Source: Streptomyces sp. Root1304
GTDB taxonomy: Bacteria > Actinomycetota > Actinomycetes > Streptomycetales > Streptomycetaceae
Length of the DNA stretch: 64,000 nucleotides
Direction: 5' to 3'
Assembly (NCBI RefSeq): GCF_001426405.1
Contig: NZ_LMEP01000003.1
Coordinates: 1 to 64,000 of the forward strand
Shown here piece after piece: positions 33,344 to 42,071 of the stretch (positions are counted from its first letter, which is position 1; each line of letters opens with the position of its first letter). The position numbers were made by a program, and so were the translations under genes. Under the pieces are notes generated by a model that saw only the letters and a list, made by a program, of their open reading frames with translations, had not been told where the DNA came from and ran no database searches.

Positions 33344-34414
33344 TCACTCGTACTCGGTGCCGCCCTTGCGGGTCAGATAGGCCGGGCTGACCGCCTTCGC
33401 GATGGCCCGGCCGCCGAGGACGGGGCTGTGGCGCTCGGTGGCGGCCCGGACGACGACCCCCTCCCGCAGGTGCGTCGCGCGGCCGGAGACGGTCTCCCGG
33501 CCGTCGGCGTGCGCGAGGACGGTGTCCAGGTCGTACGGGCCCGCGTACAGCCTCGGGACGAGCGGGACCTCGCCCGGCTCCAGGACCTCGGCCGGGTCCA
33601 GCCAGCGCACCTGGCCGTCGATCTCGGCGGAGACGTCGAACAGCGCGTACCCGACGGTCTCGGAGCGGGCGTCGGCGCCGTACGCGAGGTCCTGCACCCC
33701 GGAGCCGTACACCTCGCCGAAGAGGCCGACCCGGCGGGCGCCGAGCCGTCGCGCCAGCCGCTCGGCGACGGCGGCCAGGCCGTGGCCGCGGACCGCCCGC
33801 CAGTACAGGTTGCGCGGGTCCTCCCGGAGGGCGAGGCCCTTGGCGCCGAAGCCCTTGGACGTGACCTGGACGCGGCCCTCCTCGGCGAGGTGGGTCAGCA
33901 GACAGGCCGTGCCGTGCAGCTTCTCCGTCAGGACGACGGGCTCGCCGGGCTCGAAGACGTCCGGGTAGCGCTGGAGGTTCTCGATGTCGACCCAGGGCAG
34001 CAGGTCGGGCGCGGCCTCCACCTCTCCGCTCATCGTCGGCGGTATCGGCGGCACCCACTTGACGATGCCGAGCGCCTCCGCGAAGTCGGTCCCCTCGGCG
34101 GCGGCCGACACCAGGTCGGTGTCCGCGAGCGCGCGGGGGCGGCACACGATGCCCTGCGACAGCTCGCCGCGCAGCCGTACCGCCTTCACCCGGTCCGCCT
34201 TCCCGCCGACGAGCCGTCCGGTCAGTCCCAGTTCCTCGATGAGCGGGGCGGGCAGCACCGCCTGCTCCGGGATGTAGACGGCGGCGTCGCCGGTCCGGTA
34301 GGCGCCCTTGGCGACGACGGCCCGGTAGAGGCCGACCTGTGCCAGTTCCAGGGCGTCGGCGTCGGGGTGGGGATGAACGGTCAGGACTTCGGCGGTGACG
34401 CGCAGGGTCGACAT
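33344..34414 (-). CDS. ATP-dependent RNA ligase, DraRnl/Rnl5 type
   Basis: A 356-residue nucleotidyltransferase that joins RNA ends through a lysyl-AMP intermediate. The adenylylated Lys165 lies in motif I, EKLHGT; motif III is LFGEVYG (231-237), motif IV REGVVVR (317-323) and motif V begins at Lys340 (KAVS). About 140 residues precede the catalytic domain and look like an N-terminal OB-fold module (LTVHPHPDADALELAQVG), the arrangement of the Deinococcus radiodurans enzyme, which seals nicks with RNA 3'-OH ends. There is no RtcB or polynucleotide kinase next to it. The DUF2785 gene is 40 bp upstream on the same strand. Physiological role inferred as RNA repair. Confidence 0.88.
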   Translation of the reverse strand: MSTLRVTAEVLTVHPHPDADALELAQVGLYRAVVAKGAYRTGDAAVYIPEQAVLPAPLIEELGLTGRLVGGKADRVKAVRLRGELSQGIVCRPRALADTDLVSAAAEGTDFAEALGIVKWVPPIPPTMSGEVEAAPDLLPWVDIENLQRYPDVFEPGEPVVLTEKLHGTACLLTHLAEEGRVQVTSKGFGAKGLALREDPRNLYWRAVRGHGLAAVAERLARRLGARRVGLFGEVYGSGVQDLAYGADARSETVGYALFDVSAEIDGQVRWLDPAEVLEPGEVPLVPRLYAGPYDLDTVLAHADGRETVSGRATHLREGVVVRAATERHSPVLGGRAIAKAVSPAYLTRKGGTEYE

Positions 34415-34454
34415 GTTCGGGGCTCCCGTGGCTGGGGTTTCGCTGGGCTTTCGG

Positions 34455-35246
34455 TCAGCGTCTGACGATCCGGTCGAGGACGGCGGCGACGCCGGACTTG
34501 ACCGCCTCGCGGTGGTGGAGGGGTTCCTGGGGCAGCTCGCTCGTGGGGCGGACGCCCCGGTCGGCGAGGAGGTACAGCAGGCGCAGCGTGCGCAGGCAGT
34601 TGCTGAGGTGGGCGGGCACGGGGGTGCTGACGCGGTCGGCGCCGAAGCGGTCGGCGATCGGTTCGAGCCAGTCGACGGAGTCGCTCTCGCTCAGGTCGGT
34701 GCGGGTGAGGACCAGGGCGACGGCCCGTGCCAGGCGGTCGTCCTCCAGCTGGTCGTAGACGTGGTCGGTGGGCGCCGTCAGCCGTGCGGCGGCAAGGTCC
34801 AGCATCCGCGTCGGTGCCACCTCGGGGTGGCGGCCGAAGGTGCCGAGCAGGTCCGCGCCGTGCGCCACCGCGTGCAGCCAGCCGAGCGTCCCGTCGTGGC
34901 CGCGCAGGTCCCGTTCGGCCGGGTACCACTGCTCGAACGCGTCCACCCAGCCGGTCTCGAAGTCGCCCGCGGACACCAGCATGTCCAGCACCAGGGGCGC
35001 GAAGGTGCGGGCCTCGACCCGGGGGTCGGTGAACCGGGCCGCCATCTCGTGCCCCAGCTCCAGCCGCCGGGGCGCCGGGATGGTCCCGCGCTCGATCCAG
35101 GTCGCGAGGACGCCGTACGGCTCGCCGTCCCGGACCAGGGGATCGGGATCCGCGAGGGCGCGGGACAGCTCACGGACGAGGTCGTCCATGGGGGCGTCGG
35201 CGGGCACCGCGCAGTCGGTGGCCGCGACCTTCTTCCAGTCGATCAT
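34455..35246 (-). CDS. DUF2785 family protein
   Basis: A 263-residue, all-helical, probably soluble protein. The segment GTLGWLHAVAHGADLLGTF (about residues 119-137) with its His-rich WLHAVAHGAD is the hallmark of the DUF2785 family; LRLLYLLADRG follows near the C-terminus. No function is established. Its ATG is at 35244-35246, and the RNA ligase starts 40 bp beyond its stop on the same strand. A joint role with the ligase is possible but unsupported. Confidence 0.8.
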   Translation of the reverse strand: MIDWKKVAATDCAVPADAPMDDLVRELSRALADPDPLVRDGEPYGVLATWIERGTIPAPRRLELGHEMAARFTDPRVEARTFAPLVLDMLVSAGDFETGWVDAFEQWYPAERDLRGHDGTLGWLHAVAHGADLLGTFGRHPEVAPTRMLDLAAARLTAPTDHVYDQLEDDRLARAVALVLTRTDLSESDSVDWLEPIADRFGADRVSTPVPAHLSNCLRTLRLLYLLADRGVRPTSELPQEPLHHREAVKSGVAAVLDRIVRR

Positions 35247-35349
35247 GGAGGGCAGCGTAGGTCGCCGTCCGTGCCGCGCGCCTGCGAATTATGTCCGGGA
35301 AGGCCGGTCGACCCGCGGGATCCTCGGAGTCACCCGCGTTCCCGGCACC

Positions 35350-35577
35350 CTACGAGGGCGGCTGGTCGATGCCCGGGAGGGTGTCCTGCTCCACCTCGTG
35401 GCGGCGGGTCCGGATGTCCGGGGCCGGCGGGTGCAGTTTGGCGTCGCAGGTCGGGCCGAGACCGGTGCGACGGGAACCGGCCCCGGTGAGGGGCCGGCCG
35501 CAGAGCCGGCAACGCACCGGCCGGGCCACCGCCCCGGATGCGGAATCGATCGGGATTGCCAGTGGTTCGTCTCCCAT
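35350..35577 (-). CDS. DUF6011-like zinc-ribbon small protein, 75 aa
   Basis: A short protein with CRLCGRPLTG (Cys23, Cys26) and GLGPTCDAK (Cys44), a compact zinc-finger pattern of the DUF6011 type, CxxCGRxL...GPxC. A fourth metal ligand could be a nearby His. The ATG is at 35575-35577, without a convincing ribosome-binding site. It lies between the DUF2785 gene and the divergent glutathione peroxidase. Function unknown; a nucleic-acid or protein-binding adaptor is plausible. Confidence 0.7.
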   Translation of the reverse strand: MGDEPLAIPIDSASGAVARPVRCRLCGRPLTGAGSRRTGLGPTCDAKLHPPAPDIRTRRHEVEQDTLPGIDQPPS

Positions 35578-35613
35578 GCTGAGATCAAACCCTATTCCCC
35601 CGAGGAGCTGTGC

Positions 35614-36096
35614 ATGAGCCTGTACGACATCCCCCTGAAGACCCTGGCCGGCGAACCGGTCTCCCTCGCCGACTACCGGGACCGCGCGGTCCTCGTCGTG
35701 AACGTCGCCTCCAAGTGCGGGCTCACCCCGCAGTACGTGGGTCTGGAGCGGCTGCAGAAGGAGTACGGCGAGCGCGGCTTCACCGTCCTCGGTGTGCCCT
35801 GCAACCAGTTCGCGGGCCAGGAGCCGGGCAGCGCCGAGGAGATCCGGACCTTCTGCTCGACGACGTACGGCGTGTCCTTCCCCCTCCTGGAGAAGACCGA
35901 CGTCAACGGCGAGGACCGCCACCCGCTCTACGCGGAGCTGGTGAAGATCGCCGACGCCGACGGCGAGGCCGGTGACGTGCAGTGGAACTTCGAGAAGTTC
36001 CTGATCGGCCGCGACGGCCGGGTCACCCGTTTCCGGCCGCGCACCGAGCCCGACGCCCCCGAGGTCGTCTCCGCGATCGAGGCCCAGCTTGTCTGA
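35614..36096 (+). CDS. glutathione peroxidase-like thiol peroxidase
   Basis: A 160-residue peroxidase reducing hydroperoxides. Catalytic residues are in place: peroxidatic Cys35 (VASKCGLTPQY), Gln69 (NQFAGQEPG), and Trp124-Asn125 in VQWNFEKFLI. Cys rather than selenocysteine is used. Cys81 (FCSTTYGV) is where thioredoxin-dependent members have the resolving cysteine, so thioredoxin or mycothiol systems are the likely reductants in an actinomycete. GAGGAG precedes ATG 35614. Its TGA stop lies inside the start of the methyltransferase gene (8-nt overlap), so both are one operon. Confidence 0.93.
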   Translation: MSLYDIPLKTLAGEPVSLADYRDRAVLVVNVASKCGLTPQYVGLERLQKEYGERGFTVLGVPCNQFAGQEPGSAEEIRTFCSTTYGVSFPLLEKTDVNGEDRHPLYAELVKIADADGEAGDVQWNFEKFLIGRDGRVTRFRPRTEPDAPEVVSAIEAQLV

Positions 36097-36859
36097 GATA
36101 GGCGTCGTCGAGCGGCTGCGCGCCGCGGGCTGTGTCTTCGCCGAGGAAGAAGCGGCGATGCTGCTCGCTGCGGCGGCCGGACCCGGCGAACTCGACCTGA
36201 TGGTCGAGAGGCGGGCCTCGGGCCTGCCGCTGGAACACGTCGTGGGCTGGGCCGAGTTCGCCGGGCTGCGGATCGAGGTCGACGGCGGGGTGTTCGTCCC
36301 CCGGAGGCGTACGGAGTTCCTCGTCGAGCACGCGGTGGGACTGGCCCGGCCCGGCGCCGTCTGCCTCGACCTGTGCTGCGGCTCCGGCGCCGCGGGCGCC
36401 GTGTTCCTCGACCGGATCGAGGGCGCGGAGGTGCACGCCTCGGACATCGAGCCGGCGGCGGTGGCCTGCGCCCGGCGGAACGTCGAGCCGCGCGGCGGCC
36501 GGGTGTACGGGGGCGACCTGTTCGACCCGCTGCCCGCGGACCTGCGGGGCCGGGTCGAGGTGCTCGTCGCCAACGTGCCGTACGTACCGACCGAGGAGGT
36601 CGGACTGCTGCCGCCCGAGGCGCGCGAGCACGAGCCGCTGGTCGCCCTGGACGGCGGCCCGGACGGGCTCGACGTGCTGCGCCGGGTGGCGGCGGAGGCG
36701 CCGCGCTGGCTGGCGCCCGGCGGGCATCTGCTGGTCGAGACGAGCGAGCGGCAGACCGGCCCGGCGCTGGAGGCGGTCTCCGCGTCCGGCCTGGAGGCCC
36801 GGATCGTGAGCTGCGAGGAGATGTACGCGACCGTCCTCGTCGCCACCTGGAAGGGGTGA
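36089..36859 (+). CDS. PrmC/HemK-like N5-glutamine methyltransferase
   Basis: A 256-residue SAM-dependent methyltransferase. Motif I is CLDLCCGSGAAGA, the acidic loop end ASDIEP, and the catalytic tetrapeptide is NVPY rather than the usual NPPY of PrmC (VANVPYVPTEEV). An N-terminal helical region precedes it. Annotated homologues are called putative protein N5-glutamine methyltransferases; target protein unverified. The start is probably TTG 36089, with GAGG 7 nt upstream and overlapping the peroxidase stop. A stem-loop overlaps its own stop codon. Confidence 0.85.
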   Translation: MSEIGVVERLRAAGCVFAEEEAAMLLAAAAGPGELDLMVERRASGLPLEHVVGWAEFAGLRIEVDGGVFVPRRRTEFLVEHAVGLARPGAVCLDLCCGSGAAGAVFLDRIEGAEVHASDIEPAAVACARRNVEPRGGRVYGGDLFDPLPADLRGRVEVLVANVPYVPTEEVGLLPPEAREHEPLVALDGGPDGLDVLRRVAAEAPRWLAPGGHLLVETSERQTGPALEAVSASGLEARIVSCEEMYATVLVATWKG

Positions 36860-36885
36860 CGGACAGCTCGGTCCCGTCACCCCTT
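36851..36885. terminator. bidirectional stem-loop terminator
   Basis: AAGGGGTGACGGAC (36851-36864) pairs with GTCCCGTCACCCCTT (36871-36885) with one bulged C. It covers the methyltransferase stop codon and lies 31 bp past the end of the mce operon on the other strand, so it can serve both. Confidence 0.85.
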
Positions 36886-36915
36886 CCGGATGCCCGGCGG
36901 CGGCCCGGGGGCGGC

Positions 36916-37701
36916 TCAGCGGCCGAAGGTGTCGATGTTCTCGATGAGCCAGCGCCCGTCGCGGAGCACGACGTCGACGGCGAACATGGCGCCCGCGTAG
37001 ACCCCCTGGTCCTCGGCCTTCGGCTGTTTCCCTCCGGCGGCCTTGCCGGGCCCCGCCGTGCTGACGCTGCTCTGGTCGGCGTAGACCAGGACCCGGGCGC
37101 GGTCGTCGTCGATCCGCTCGACCGCGCTGTCGGTGACCACCGTGGTGATCACCGACTTCCGCTGGGCCGCCTTGGCGAGCACCCCGGCGAGCAGCGTCCG
37201 GTGCTGGGCGACGGCCTTCCCGGTGAGGAGGGTCTTCCCGGCCCGCTCGAAGGGGGCGGTGTCGGCGTGGTCGTAGGAGAAGAGCGCCGCCACGGCCGCG
37301 GCGGTCTGCCCCTTGATCTCGCTGGTGCGGGCCAGGTCGGTGAGGGCCGTGTTTCCGCGCACGGGGTCGTCGCGGAGCGCCTCCGCCCTGCTGTACGCGA
37401 GTCCGGCGAAGCCGCCGAGGAGGAGCGTCAGGACGCACAGGACGACGAGCGGCACGAGGGGACGGGGCCGGGCCTTCGCCGCGTCCCCCTTCGGCTCGTC
37501 GGCCGCGGCCCGCTCGGGCGCGGCCGACGGCCGCGTGCGGGTCCGGGGGGCGGGCTCGGTCAGGAGTGCCACCGGCGTACGGGACCGGCCGCCGCCGGAC
37601 GGCCGGGACCCGACCTCCTCGGTGGCGGGGGCGGCGGCCGACTGGTCGGCGAGGGCCTGGCGGCGGCGCTGGCGGTTGAGGTGGTGGCGGGGCGTCGGCA
37701 T
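36916..37701 (-). CDS. Mce-associated membrane protein (Mas), large type
   Basis: A 261-residue protein: a cytosolic Pro/Arg-rich N-terminus of about 80 residues, one transmembrane helix (VPLVVLCVLTLLLGGFAGLA) and an NTF2-like outer domain ending DGRWLIENIDTF. Mas proteins sit beside MCE hexamers in actinobacteria and are thought to stabilise or gate the importer. It is the last gene of the operon and resembles the gene at 38319-39053 (RWLI ending, FSY after the N-terminal helix). Weak SD AAAGGA precedes the ATG. Confidence 0.85.
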   Translation of the reverse strand: MPTPRHHLNRQRRRQALADQSAAAPATEEVGSRPSGGGRSRTPVALLTEPAPRTRTRPSAAPERAAADEPKGDAAKARPRPLVPLVVLCVLTLLLGGFAGLAYSRAEALRDDPVRGNTALTDLARTSEIKGQTAAAVAALFSYDHADTAPFERAGKTLLTGKAVAQHRTLLAGVLAKAAQRKSVITTVVTDSAVERIDDDRARVLVYADQSSVSTAGPGKAAGGKQPKAEDQGVYAGAMFAVDVVLRDGRWLIENIDTFGR

Positions 37702-37749
37702 CGTGCGGTGTCCTTTCGGGGGCGGGCGGCTCTCGCGGTGCGGCCGGGG

Positions 37750-38292
37750 TCAGCCGGTCGACGAGCCGCCCACGGGGGCCTGCCCCAGACCACTGAGCTT
37801 CCACTGGCCGTCGGCGCGGGTGAGTTCGCCCAGCATCCGGCTGTCCTTCTCCGTGCTCTTGCTGTCGGGCGTGGTGACCGTGATACGCAGGGCGACGAGC
37901 AGCCGGGCCCGCCCCGCGCGGTCGTCGAGTTCGGTGACGGCGCCGGACAGCACCCGCGCCGTGGTGACCGTCTTCGCCGTCTTCACCTGGTTGGTGAACT
38001 CGGCCCGCCCTTCGACCAGTTGCTTGTGCAGTTCGCCCGTGGTGGAGGACTCCCAGAGGTCGATCCCCTGGTCCACCCGCCGGTGGTCGAGCGTGTTGAG
38101 GTTCTGCACGGCCTGCTCCCCCGCCGCGAGCGCCCGGTCGCGTTGCAGGGCGTACGCGGCGGAGTCGTCGTGCGCGGCGGCGTACCAGTCCCGGCCCGCC
38201 CAGGCCGCGAACCCGCCCGCGACGAGGGTGAGCACGAGGGCCACGGCCAGGGCCGGGCGGATGCCCGCCGGAGTGCGGACCGCGCGTGTCAT
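37750..38292 (-). CDS. Mce-associated membrane protein (Mas), small type
   Basis: A 180-residue protein with one N-terminal transmembrane helix (ALAVALVLTLVAGGFAAWAG) and an extracytoplasmic domain containing LNTLDHRRVDQGIDLWESST. It is clearly related to the gene at 39050-39565 (LNTLD, W-x-x-S-T-G-x-L). GGGAG lies upstream of ATG 38292; a longer frame exists but has no such site. It starts about 27 bp after the 38319 gene and belongs to the same operon. Role: accessory subunit of the lipid importer, inferred. Confidence 0.85.
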   Translation of the reverse strand: MTRAVRTPAGIRPALAVALVLTLVAGGFAAWAGRDWYAAAHDDSAAYALQRDRALAAGEQAVQNLNTLDHRRVDQGIDLWESSTTGELHKQLVEGRAEFTNQVKTAKTVTTARVLSGAVTELDDRAGRARLLVALRITVTTPDSKSTEKDSRMLGELTRADGQWKLSGLGQAPVGGSSTG

Positions 38293-38318
38293 GGGGTGCT
38301 CCCGTCTCCCGCTCATCC

Positions 38319-39053
38319 TCAGCGGGCCTTGATGTCGACGATCAGCCACCGGTCGCCCCGGAACTCCGCGGTGACGGTGAGCTGGGCCGCGGCGGAGGTG
38401 GCGGCGGCCCCGTCCCGCCGCGAGGTCTGGTCGAGGAACACGAGGAGACGCGCGGTGGTCCCGTCGAGTTCGATCACTCCGGTGCGGACGGCCTGGGTGC
38501 TCAGGGTGATCTTCTGCTGGACCAGACTCGCGCGGACCTGGGCGAACAGCTCCTCGTACTGCCGGGCGGCGCGGCCCCCCAGCACGTTTCCCGCGGAGCG
38601 TTCGGCGGCGTCGGTCCGGGCGGGGGTGTAGGAGAAGATCCGGGCGAGGCCCTCTCCGACGTCACCGCCGACCCGGGCGGTGGCGGCGGCGTCGGTGAGC
38701 GCCTGGTTGCGCGCCGCCGGGGTGGAACGGAGCTGGTGGGCGCCGTAGAAGAACGCGCTCCCGCCGAGGAGCAGGGCGACGACGCCGGTGGCGAGGGCGG
38801 CCCGGCGCCAAGTGACGGTGAGGCGGCCCCGGTCGGCCGGGGCTCCGGCCTCCTCGTCGGACGGGCCGGCCGCCTCGTCCTCCGGCTCGGTCGCCTTGCC
38901 GTCCGGGTCGGTCGCCCGGCCCGTCGGCTCGGGCGCCTCGCCGCTCGGCGCGGACTCCTCGACCGAGGGCTCGGGCGTCTCGTCGGGGGTGTCCGCCGTC
39001 TCGTCCCGGGTGTCGGTCGTCCGGTCGGTCGTCCCGCGCAGCAGTCGCGTCAC
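38319..39053 (-). CDS. Mce-associated membrane protein (Mas), large type
   Basis: A 244-residue protein. The first 75 residues are an acidic, Thr/Pro/Glu-rich cytosolic segment, followed by one transmembrane helix (RRAALATGVVALLLGGSAFF) and an outer NTF2-like domain ending in GDRWLIVDIKAR. It starts with GTG at 39051-39053, overlapping the stop of the preceding gene (GTGA). It is the paralogue of the gene at 36916. The very acidic N-terminus contrasts with the basic N-terminus of that paralogue. Confidence 0.85.
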   Translation of the reverse strand: MTRLLRGTTDRTTDTRDETADTPDETPEPSVEESAPSGEAPEPTGRATDPDGKATEPEDEAAGPSDEEAGAPADRGRLTVTWRRAALATGVVALLLGGSAFFYGAHQLRSTPAARNQALTDAAATARVGGDVGEGLARIFSYTPARTDAAERSAGNVLGGRAARQYEELFAQVRASLVQQKITLSTQAVRTGVIELDGTTARLLVFLDQTSRRDGAAATSAAAQLTVTAEFRGDRWLIVDIKAR

Positions 39054-39565
39054 TCGTCCTCGCTCTCCTGGGCACCGGCGACGGGGACCGCCGTCAGCGC
39101 CGCCACCCTCCACGTGTTCTCGTCCGTGCGCGTCAGGACGGCCTCCAGGCGCTTGCGGTCGGTGGTCGCGGCGGCGGCTCCGCGCGGGGTGACGTCGACG
39201 CGTACGGTCGCGATGAGCTTCGCCGTACCGGCTCGGGTGTCGAGCGCGGTGAGCGCGGCCTCGGTGACCGTGGCGCGCGCGGAGGCGCCCGCCGCGGGCT
39301 CGGTGCGGCCGAGTTCGGTGCGGAGCGGCCCGGTGGAGGCCTCGCGCCAGGCGCGGATGCCCGCTTCCGCGCGCTCGCGGGTCGAGGCGTCGAGCGTGTT
39401 CAGGACCGTGACGCGGCTCCTGCCCTCGGCGAGCGCGGTGTCCCGCTCGCGGCCGAAGGCGAGCTCCTGGTCGGTCCGGGCCTGCGCGTAGCTCCACGCG
39501 CCGGTCCCGCAGAAGCCCAGGGCGACGGCGAGGGCGGCGGCGCCGAGGATCCGGGCCCGGTTCAT
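39050..39565 (-). CDS. Mce-associated membrane protein (Mas), small type
   Basis: A 171-residue protein with a single N-terminal membrane helix (LGAAALAVALGFCGTGAW) and an outer domain with VLNTLDASTRERAEAGIRAW. Its ATG overlaps the stop of the sixth MCE gene (ATGA), coupling it to the importer. It is the paralogue of the gene at 37750 and forms with 38319 the first of two small-large pairs. Confidence 0.86.
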   Translation of the reverse strand: MNRARILGAAALAVALGFCGTGAWSYAQARTDQELAFGRERDTALAEGRSRVTVLNTLDASTRERAEAGIRAWREASTGPLRTELGRTEPAAGASARATVTEAALTALDTRAGTAKLIATVRVDVTPRGAAAATTDRKRLEAVLTRTDENTWRVAALTAVPVAGAQESEDE

Positions 39566-40836
39566 CGTGCGCTCCCGGTGTTCAGGCCGAGGAGTCCGGC
39601 CATGTCCGTCGGACCGCCGTTCTGGCCCGGCAGGGCGAGGGCGCCGGGCAGCGGGGCCCGCTCGCCCGCGGTGGTGCGGGCGCTGCCCGAGGGGAGGGAG
39701 CCGGGCCGGGCCGGATCGGGTACCGGGCCGCCCTTCGGCGCGTGCGCCGAGCCGCGTACGTTCACCCCGGACGCGGCGGAACCCGTGCAGGAGGCCCGGG
39801 TGTTGAGAGCGGGCGCGGTCCCCAGGTCGAGGCCGTTGCGGTAGCGCGTGGCGCCGTATCCGGAGGTGCAGGGCAGTGGCTTGAAGAAGGTGACGGCCAT
39901 GCCGAAGTTCACCCGTCCCCCGTCGACGGCGGTGGCTCCGGCGGAGACGGCCGCCGGGTACTTCACGAGCAGTTCCTCCATCCCGCGCTGCCGGGTGACG
40001 GCGAGCTGCGAGGTGGTCAGGAGGTTGGCGAGGACGACGCTCAGGCTCGGGTCGAGGTCGCGGAGGAGACCGCTGACCTGGCCGGTCGCGTCGGGGGTGA
40101 CGGCGAGGAGCCGGCGCAGGTCGGCGTCGGAGCCCTTGAGGGTGGCGGCGAGGTCGCGGGCTCCGGTGGCGAAGTCCCGGATGGCGCGGCTCTCGTCGGC
40201 CTGGGTGCGCAGGACGACCTCCCCGTCGTCGATGAGCCGGGTGGTGGCGGGCAGCGAGGTGTCGGCGGCCTCGACGAACCGGCTGCCGCTGTCGAGGAGG
40301 ACCTGGAGGTCGTCGCCGTGCCCTTCGAAGGCCTTGCCGAACTCGTCGACGACCGTGCGCAGGGAGTCCAGCGGCACGGAGGAGGCGAGGTCGTTCATGC
40401 TGGCGAGGACGTCGGTGACGGGGGCCGGTACCTCGGTGTCGGCCTGTTCGATGCGGGCGCCGTCGGCGAGGTAGGGGCCGTCGTCGCTCTCGGGGCGCAG
40501 GTCGATGTACTGCTCGCCGACGGCGGAGAGCCCGGCGACCACGGCCCGCGCGTCGGCGGGGATCCGGGGCGCCGAGTTCTTGATGCGCAGTTCGGCCACG
40601 ACGCCGTCTGCGGTGAGGTCGATGTCGCCGACGCGTCCCACGGAGACGCCCCGGTAGGTGACGTCGGAGTGGGTGAACAGGCCTCCGGTGCGGGCGAGAT
40701 GGACCCGGACGGTGTAGTGGTCGGCGACGCCCGCGTAGCGGCCGAGGTCGGCGTAGCGGACGCCGACGAAGCCGAGGACGAGCACGGCGATGACGAGGAA
40801 CGCGAGGTTCTTCAGCCGTACGGTTCGGGTGATCAC
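39562..40836 (-). CDS. mceF: MCE-family lipid-binding protein, sixth position
   Basis: A 424-residue protein: one N-terminal membrane helix (LAFLVIAVLVLGFVGV), an MCE domain at about 38-115 (YTVRVHLARTGGLFTHSDVTYRGVSVGRV), a long helical region, and a low-complexity Gly/Pro/Ser C-terminal tail. MCE subunits form a hexameric ring and helical tunnel carrying lipids from the envelope to the YrbE permease. By order it corresponds to MceF. It overlaps the gene on each side by 4 nt. Substrate in Streptomyces is not settled; sterols or other lipids are candidates. Confidence 0.92.
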   Translation of the reverse strand: MITRTVRLKNLAFLVIAVLVLGFVGVRYADLGRYAGVADHYTVRVHLARTGGLFTHSDVTYRGVSVGRVGDIDLTADGVVAELRIKNSAPRIPADARAVVAGLSAVGEQYIDLRPESDDGPYLADGARIEQADTEVPAPVTDVLASMNDLASSVPLDSLRTVVDEFGKAFEGHGDDLQVLLDSGSRFVEAADTSLPATTRLIDDGEVVLRTQADESRAIRDFATGARDLAATLKGSDADLRRLLAVTPDATGQVSGLLRDLDPSLSVVLANLLTTSQLAVTRQRGMEELLVKYPAAVSAGATAVDGGRVNFGMAVTFFKPLPCTSGYGATRYRNGLDLGTAPALNTRASCTGSAASGVNVRGSAHAPKGGPVPDPARPGSLPSGSARTTAGERAPLPGALALPGQNGGPTDMAGLLGLNTGSAR

Positions 40837-42071
40837 CGGCTCTCGCCTCCGTCCTTCGAGGGGGTGGCCCGGCCGGTCGTGCCGGTTCCCGGGGTGCTGC
40901 CCGACGCGACGGCGGGCAGCGGCAGGACCGATTCCCCGTCGCGGGCGGCCCCGCCCGTCGCGGGCCGCTGCCGGCCGGCGGGTGCGGGGGTGGTCGGGGC
41001 GGGCGTGGGCTCGGACCTGGGGATCAGCGGCGGGATGACCTCGGTCCCCGGGGTCGCGGCGAGGTGCAGATAGGTGTTGAGGTAGTCGCCCTTGATGCCC
41101 TTCATCACCTCGTCGGTGAAGGGGTAGGTGAGCAGCACCTGCAGGGAGTCGGGCAGGTCGGCCCCGGCGTCCGCGAGGGCGGTCAGGGTCGGCGCGAGGG
41201 CCTTGAGGTCGGCGACCATGTCCTTCTTGCTGGCGTCGACGGTGGTGACGGCGACCCCGGACAGGGTGTCGAGGGCGCGGAGCATGGTGAGCAGGGAGCC
41301 CCGCTGGTTCTCCAGGGTCTTCAGGCCGGGCGAGAGGCCCGTGAGGACGGTGTCGACGTCCTTCTTGCGGCCGGCGAGGGTGGCGGAGAGCCGGTTGACG
41401 CCGTCGAGGGCGCGGGTGATGTCGCCGCGGTGCGCGTCCAGGGTCGTCACCAGGGTGTTGACCCGGTTGAGCATGGAGCGGACCTCGGGTTCGCGGCCGC
41501 CGAGGGCCGCGTTGAGTTCCCGGGTGATGGTCTTGAGCTGGTTGACGCCGCCGCCGTTGAGCAGCAGGGACAGGGCGCCGAAGACCTCCTCGACCTCGGT
41601 GTTGCGGCTGGTGCGTGCCAGCGGGATGACGCTGCCGTCGGTGAGGGGCGCGCCGGCGCGCTTCCGCGGGGCGACGAGCTGGATGTACTTCTCGCCGAGG
41701 AGGCTGGACTGTTCCAGCCGGGCGCCGGCGTCGGCGGGCAGCCGTACGTCGCCGTTGATCTTCAGGGTGACGCGGGCGGACCAGGTGCCGTCGCCCAGCT
41801 CGATGGCGGTGACGCGGCCGACGGCGACGTCGTTGACCTTGACCGCGGACTGGGGCACGAGGCTCAGTACGTCGTCGAGTTCGGCGGTCACCGTGTAGGG
41901 GTGGGAGCCGAGGTCGGCGCCGCCGGGCAGCGGGAGGTCCTCGATGCCGTCGAAGCGGAAGGGGTCGGCGGGGAGCGCGCCGAGGACGACGGCCAGGCCG
42001 AGGCCGAGCGCGATCACTCCGGCGGCGCCGGCCCCGGCGGCCTTCCCGGAGGGCAGGGTGGCGCGTCTCAC
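40833..42071 (-). CDS. mceE: MCE-family protein, fifth position
   Basis: A 412-residue MCE protein: N-terminal membrane helix ([17 protein letters not shown]), MCE domain ([29 protein letters not shown]), a helical region of about 200 residues, and a Pro/Thr/Ser-rich tail. The start is GTG 42069-42071 overlapping the previous stop (GTGA). In mycobacteria the fifth subunit is a lipoprotein, but no lipobox Cys is present here; the lipobox-like Cys is in the neighbour at 42068-43093. Confidence 0.92.
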   Translation of the reverse strand: MRRATLPSGKAAGAGAAGVIALGLGLAVVLGALPADPFRFDGIEDLPLPGGADLGSHPYTVTAELDDVLSLVPQSAVKVNDVAVGRVTAIELGDGTWSARVTLKINGDVRLPADAGARLEQSSLLGEKYIQLVAPRKRAGAPLTDGSVIPLARTSRNTEVEEVFGALSLLLNGGGVNQLKTITRELNAALGGREPEVRSMLNRVNTLVTTLDAHRGDITRALDGVNRLSATLAGRKKDVDTVLTGLSPGLKTLENQRGSLLTMLRALDTLSGVAVTTVDASKKDMVADLKALAPTLTALADAGADLPDSLQVLLTYPFTDEVMKGIKGDYLNTYLHLAATPGTEVIPPLIPRSEPTPAPTTPAPAGRQRPATGGAARDGESVLPLPAVASGSTPGTGTTGRATPSKDGGESR

